From Clostridium sp. CAG:524 (GTDB lineage: Bacteria > Bacillota_I > Bacilli_A > RF39 > UBA660): a DNA stretch of 22,354 nt. Of the stretch, positions 22,169-22,354 are shown piece by piece; the stretch's first letter is position 1; each line of letters begins with the position of its first letter. The position numbers and the translations under genes were made by a program. The stretch lies in assembly GCA_000434555.1 (NCBI GenBank), contig FR880103.1, forward strand, positions 30,140-52,493. Reading direction: 5' to 3'. The notes below the pieces were generated by a model. It made no database searches. It had not been told where the DNA came from and saw nothing but the letters and a program-made list of their open reading frames with translations.

Positions 22169-22354
22169 ATGAAAAATATTATTTTAACAGGAGATAGACC
22201 AACAGGACCACTTCATATTGGACATTATGTTGGTTCTCTTAGAAACAGAGTTTTAATACAAAATGAAGGAAATTATGATGAAATGTATGTTTTTGCAGCT
22301 GATGCTCAAGCATTAACAGACAACTTTGATAATCCTAAAAAAGTACGTGAAAAT
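22169..22354 (+). CDS. trpS: Tryptophanyl-tRNA synthetase, N-terminus only
   Basis: The first 62 codons, cut by the window end. The class I synthetase signature is present: TGDRPTGPLHIGHYVGSL at about residues 7-24, with the ATP-binding HIGH at 16-19 (TrpRS and TyrRS share this region, but TGxRPTGxLHIGHYxGSL is the TrpRS form), then the substrate-side stretch YVFAADAQALTD. The start follows GAAGGAG (22154-22160) by 8 bases. The enzyme charges tRNA-Trp, and its mRNA is controlled by the T-box immediately upstream, whose specifier codon UGG independently supports the call. Confidence 0.95.
   Translation, partial: MKNIILTGDRPTGPLHIGHYVGSLRNRVLIQNEGNYDEMYVFAADAQALTDNFDNPKKVREN

Overview
Organism. 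The DNA is strongly AT-rich on both strands. Tryptophan is written TGG and TGA is used as a stop (for example at the ends of the genes at 1357-2286, 12141-12482 and 13135-13755), so the code is the ordinary bacterial one and not the mycoplasma code. AGGAGG-type ribosome sites, TTGACA/TATAAT promoters, a Gram-positive T-box leader, sigma-F/G-like and RsgI-like regulators and an NPKTG cell-surface sorting signal point to a low-GC Bacillota, class Bacilli. An uncultured gut lineage near Erysipelotrichales or RF39 would fit; that placement is inference. No phage, transposon, integrase or CRISPR array is visible.

Layout. (1) 1-2550: a divergent pair of promoters around an inverted repeat separates a truncated XRE-type regulator (minus strand) from two membrane-anchored proteins of unknown function, followed by a decayed reading frame and a clear terminator. 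(2) 2863-7049: an SDR-type NAD(P)-dependent epimerase/reductase, the copper-exporting ATPase CopA, a CopZ-like chaperone, the remnant of a DUF2318 metal-related protein, and a nitroreductase. (3) 7167-13755: a regulatory and envelope region. It holds an ECF sigma factor with an RsgI-like membrane anti-sigma factor carrying three PepSY-like repeats, an HdeD-like membrane protein, a zinc-ribbon/TM2 membrane protein, a putative sortase substrate, a two-gene STAS plus sigma-F/G-like operon without the expected kinase, and a secreted protein with a C-terminal anchor. (4) 13840-17802: a three-gene polar amino acid ABC importer, then ornithine carbamoyltransferase, whose ribosome-site-to-start spacer is an AT dinucleotide repeat, and a cysteine-containing membrane-anchored protein. 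(5) 17869-20829: a frameshifted small membrane protein, then cdsA, the site-2 protease rseP, an unknown protein and an HD hydrolase. (6) 20870-22354: tRNA-Arg(CCT), a small unknown protein, a convergent PF06541 membrane protein, and a tryptophan T-box leader in front of trpS, which runs off the window.

How they work together. Most units are short, with their own promoter and hairpin terminator. Two separate sigma-factor modules lie within 6 kb, among genes for envelope proteins. A shared envelope-stress or surface regulon is a reasonable idea but is not shown by the sequence. The most unusual points are the STAS/sigma pair (no SpoIIAB, and Tyr where SpoIIAA has its phosphorylated Ser), the RsgI-like protein with PepSY repeats, the AT-repeat spacer before the carbamoyltransferase, and a T-box whose conserved UGGNACC bulge has drifted while its tRNA contacts stay matched to tRNA-Trp.
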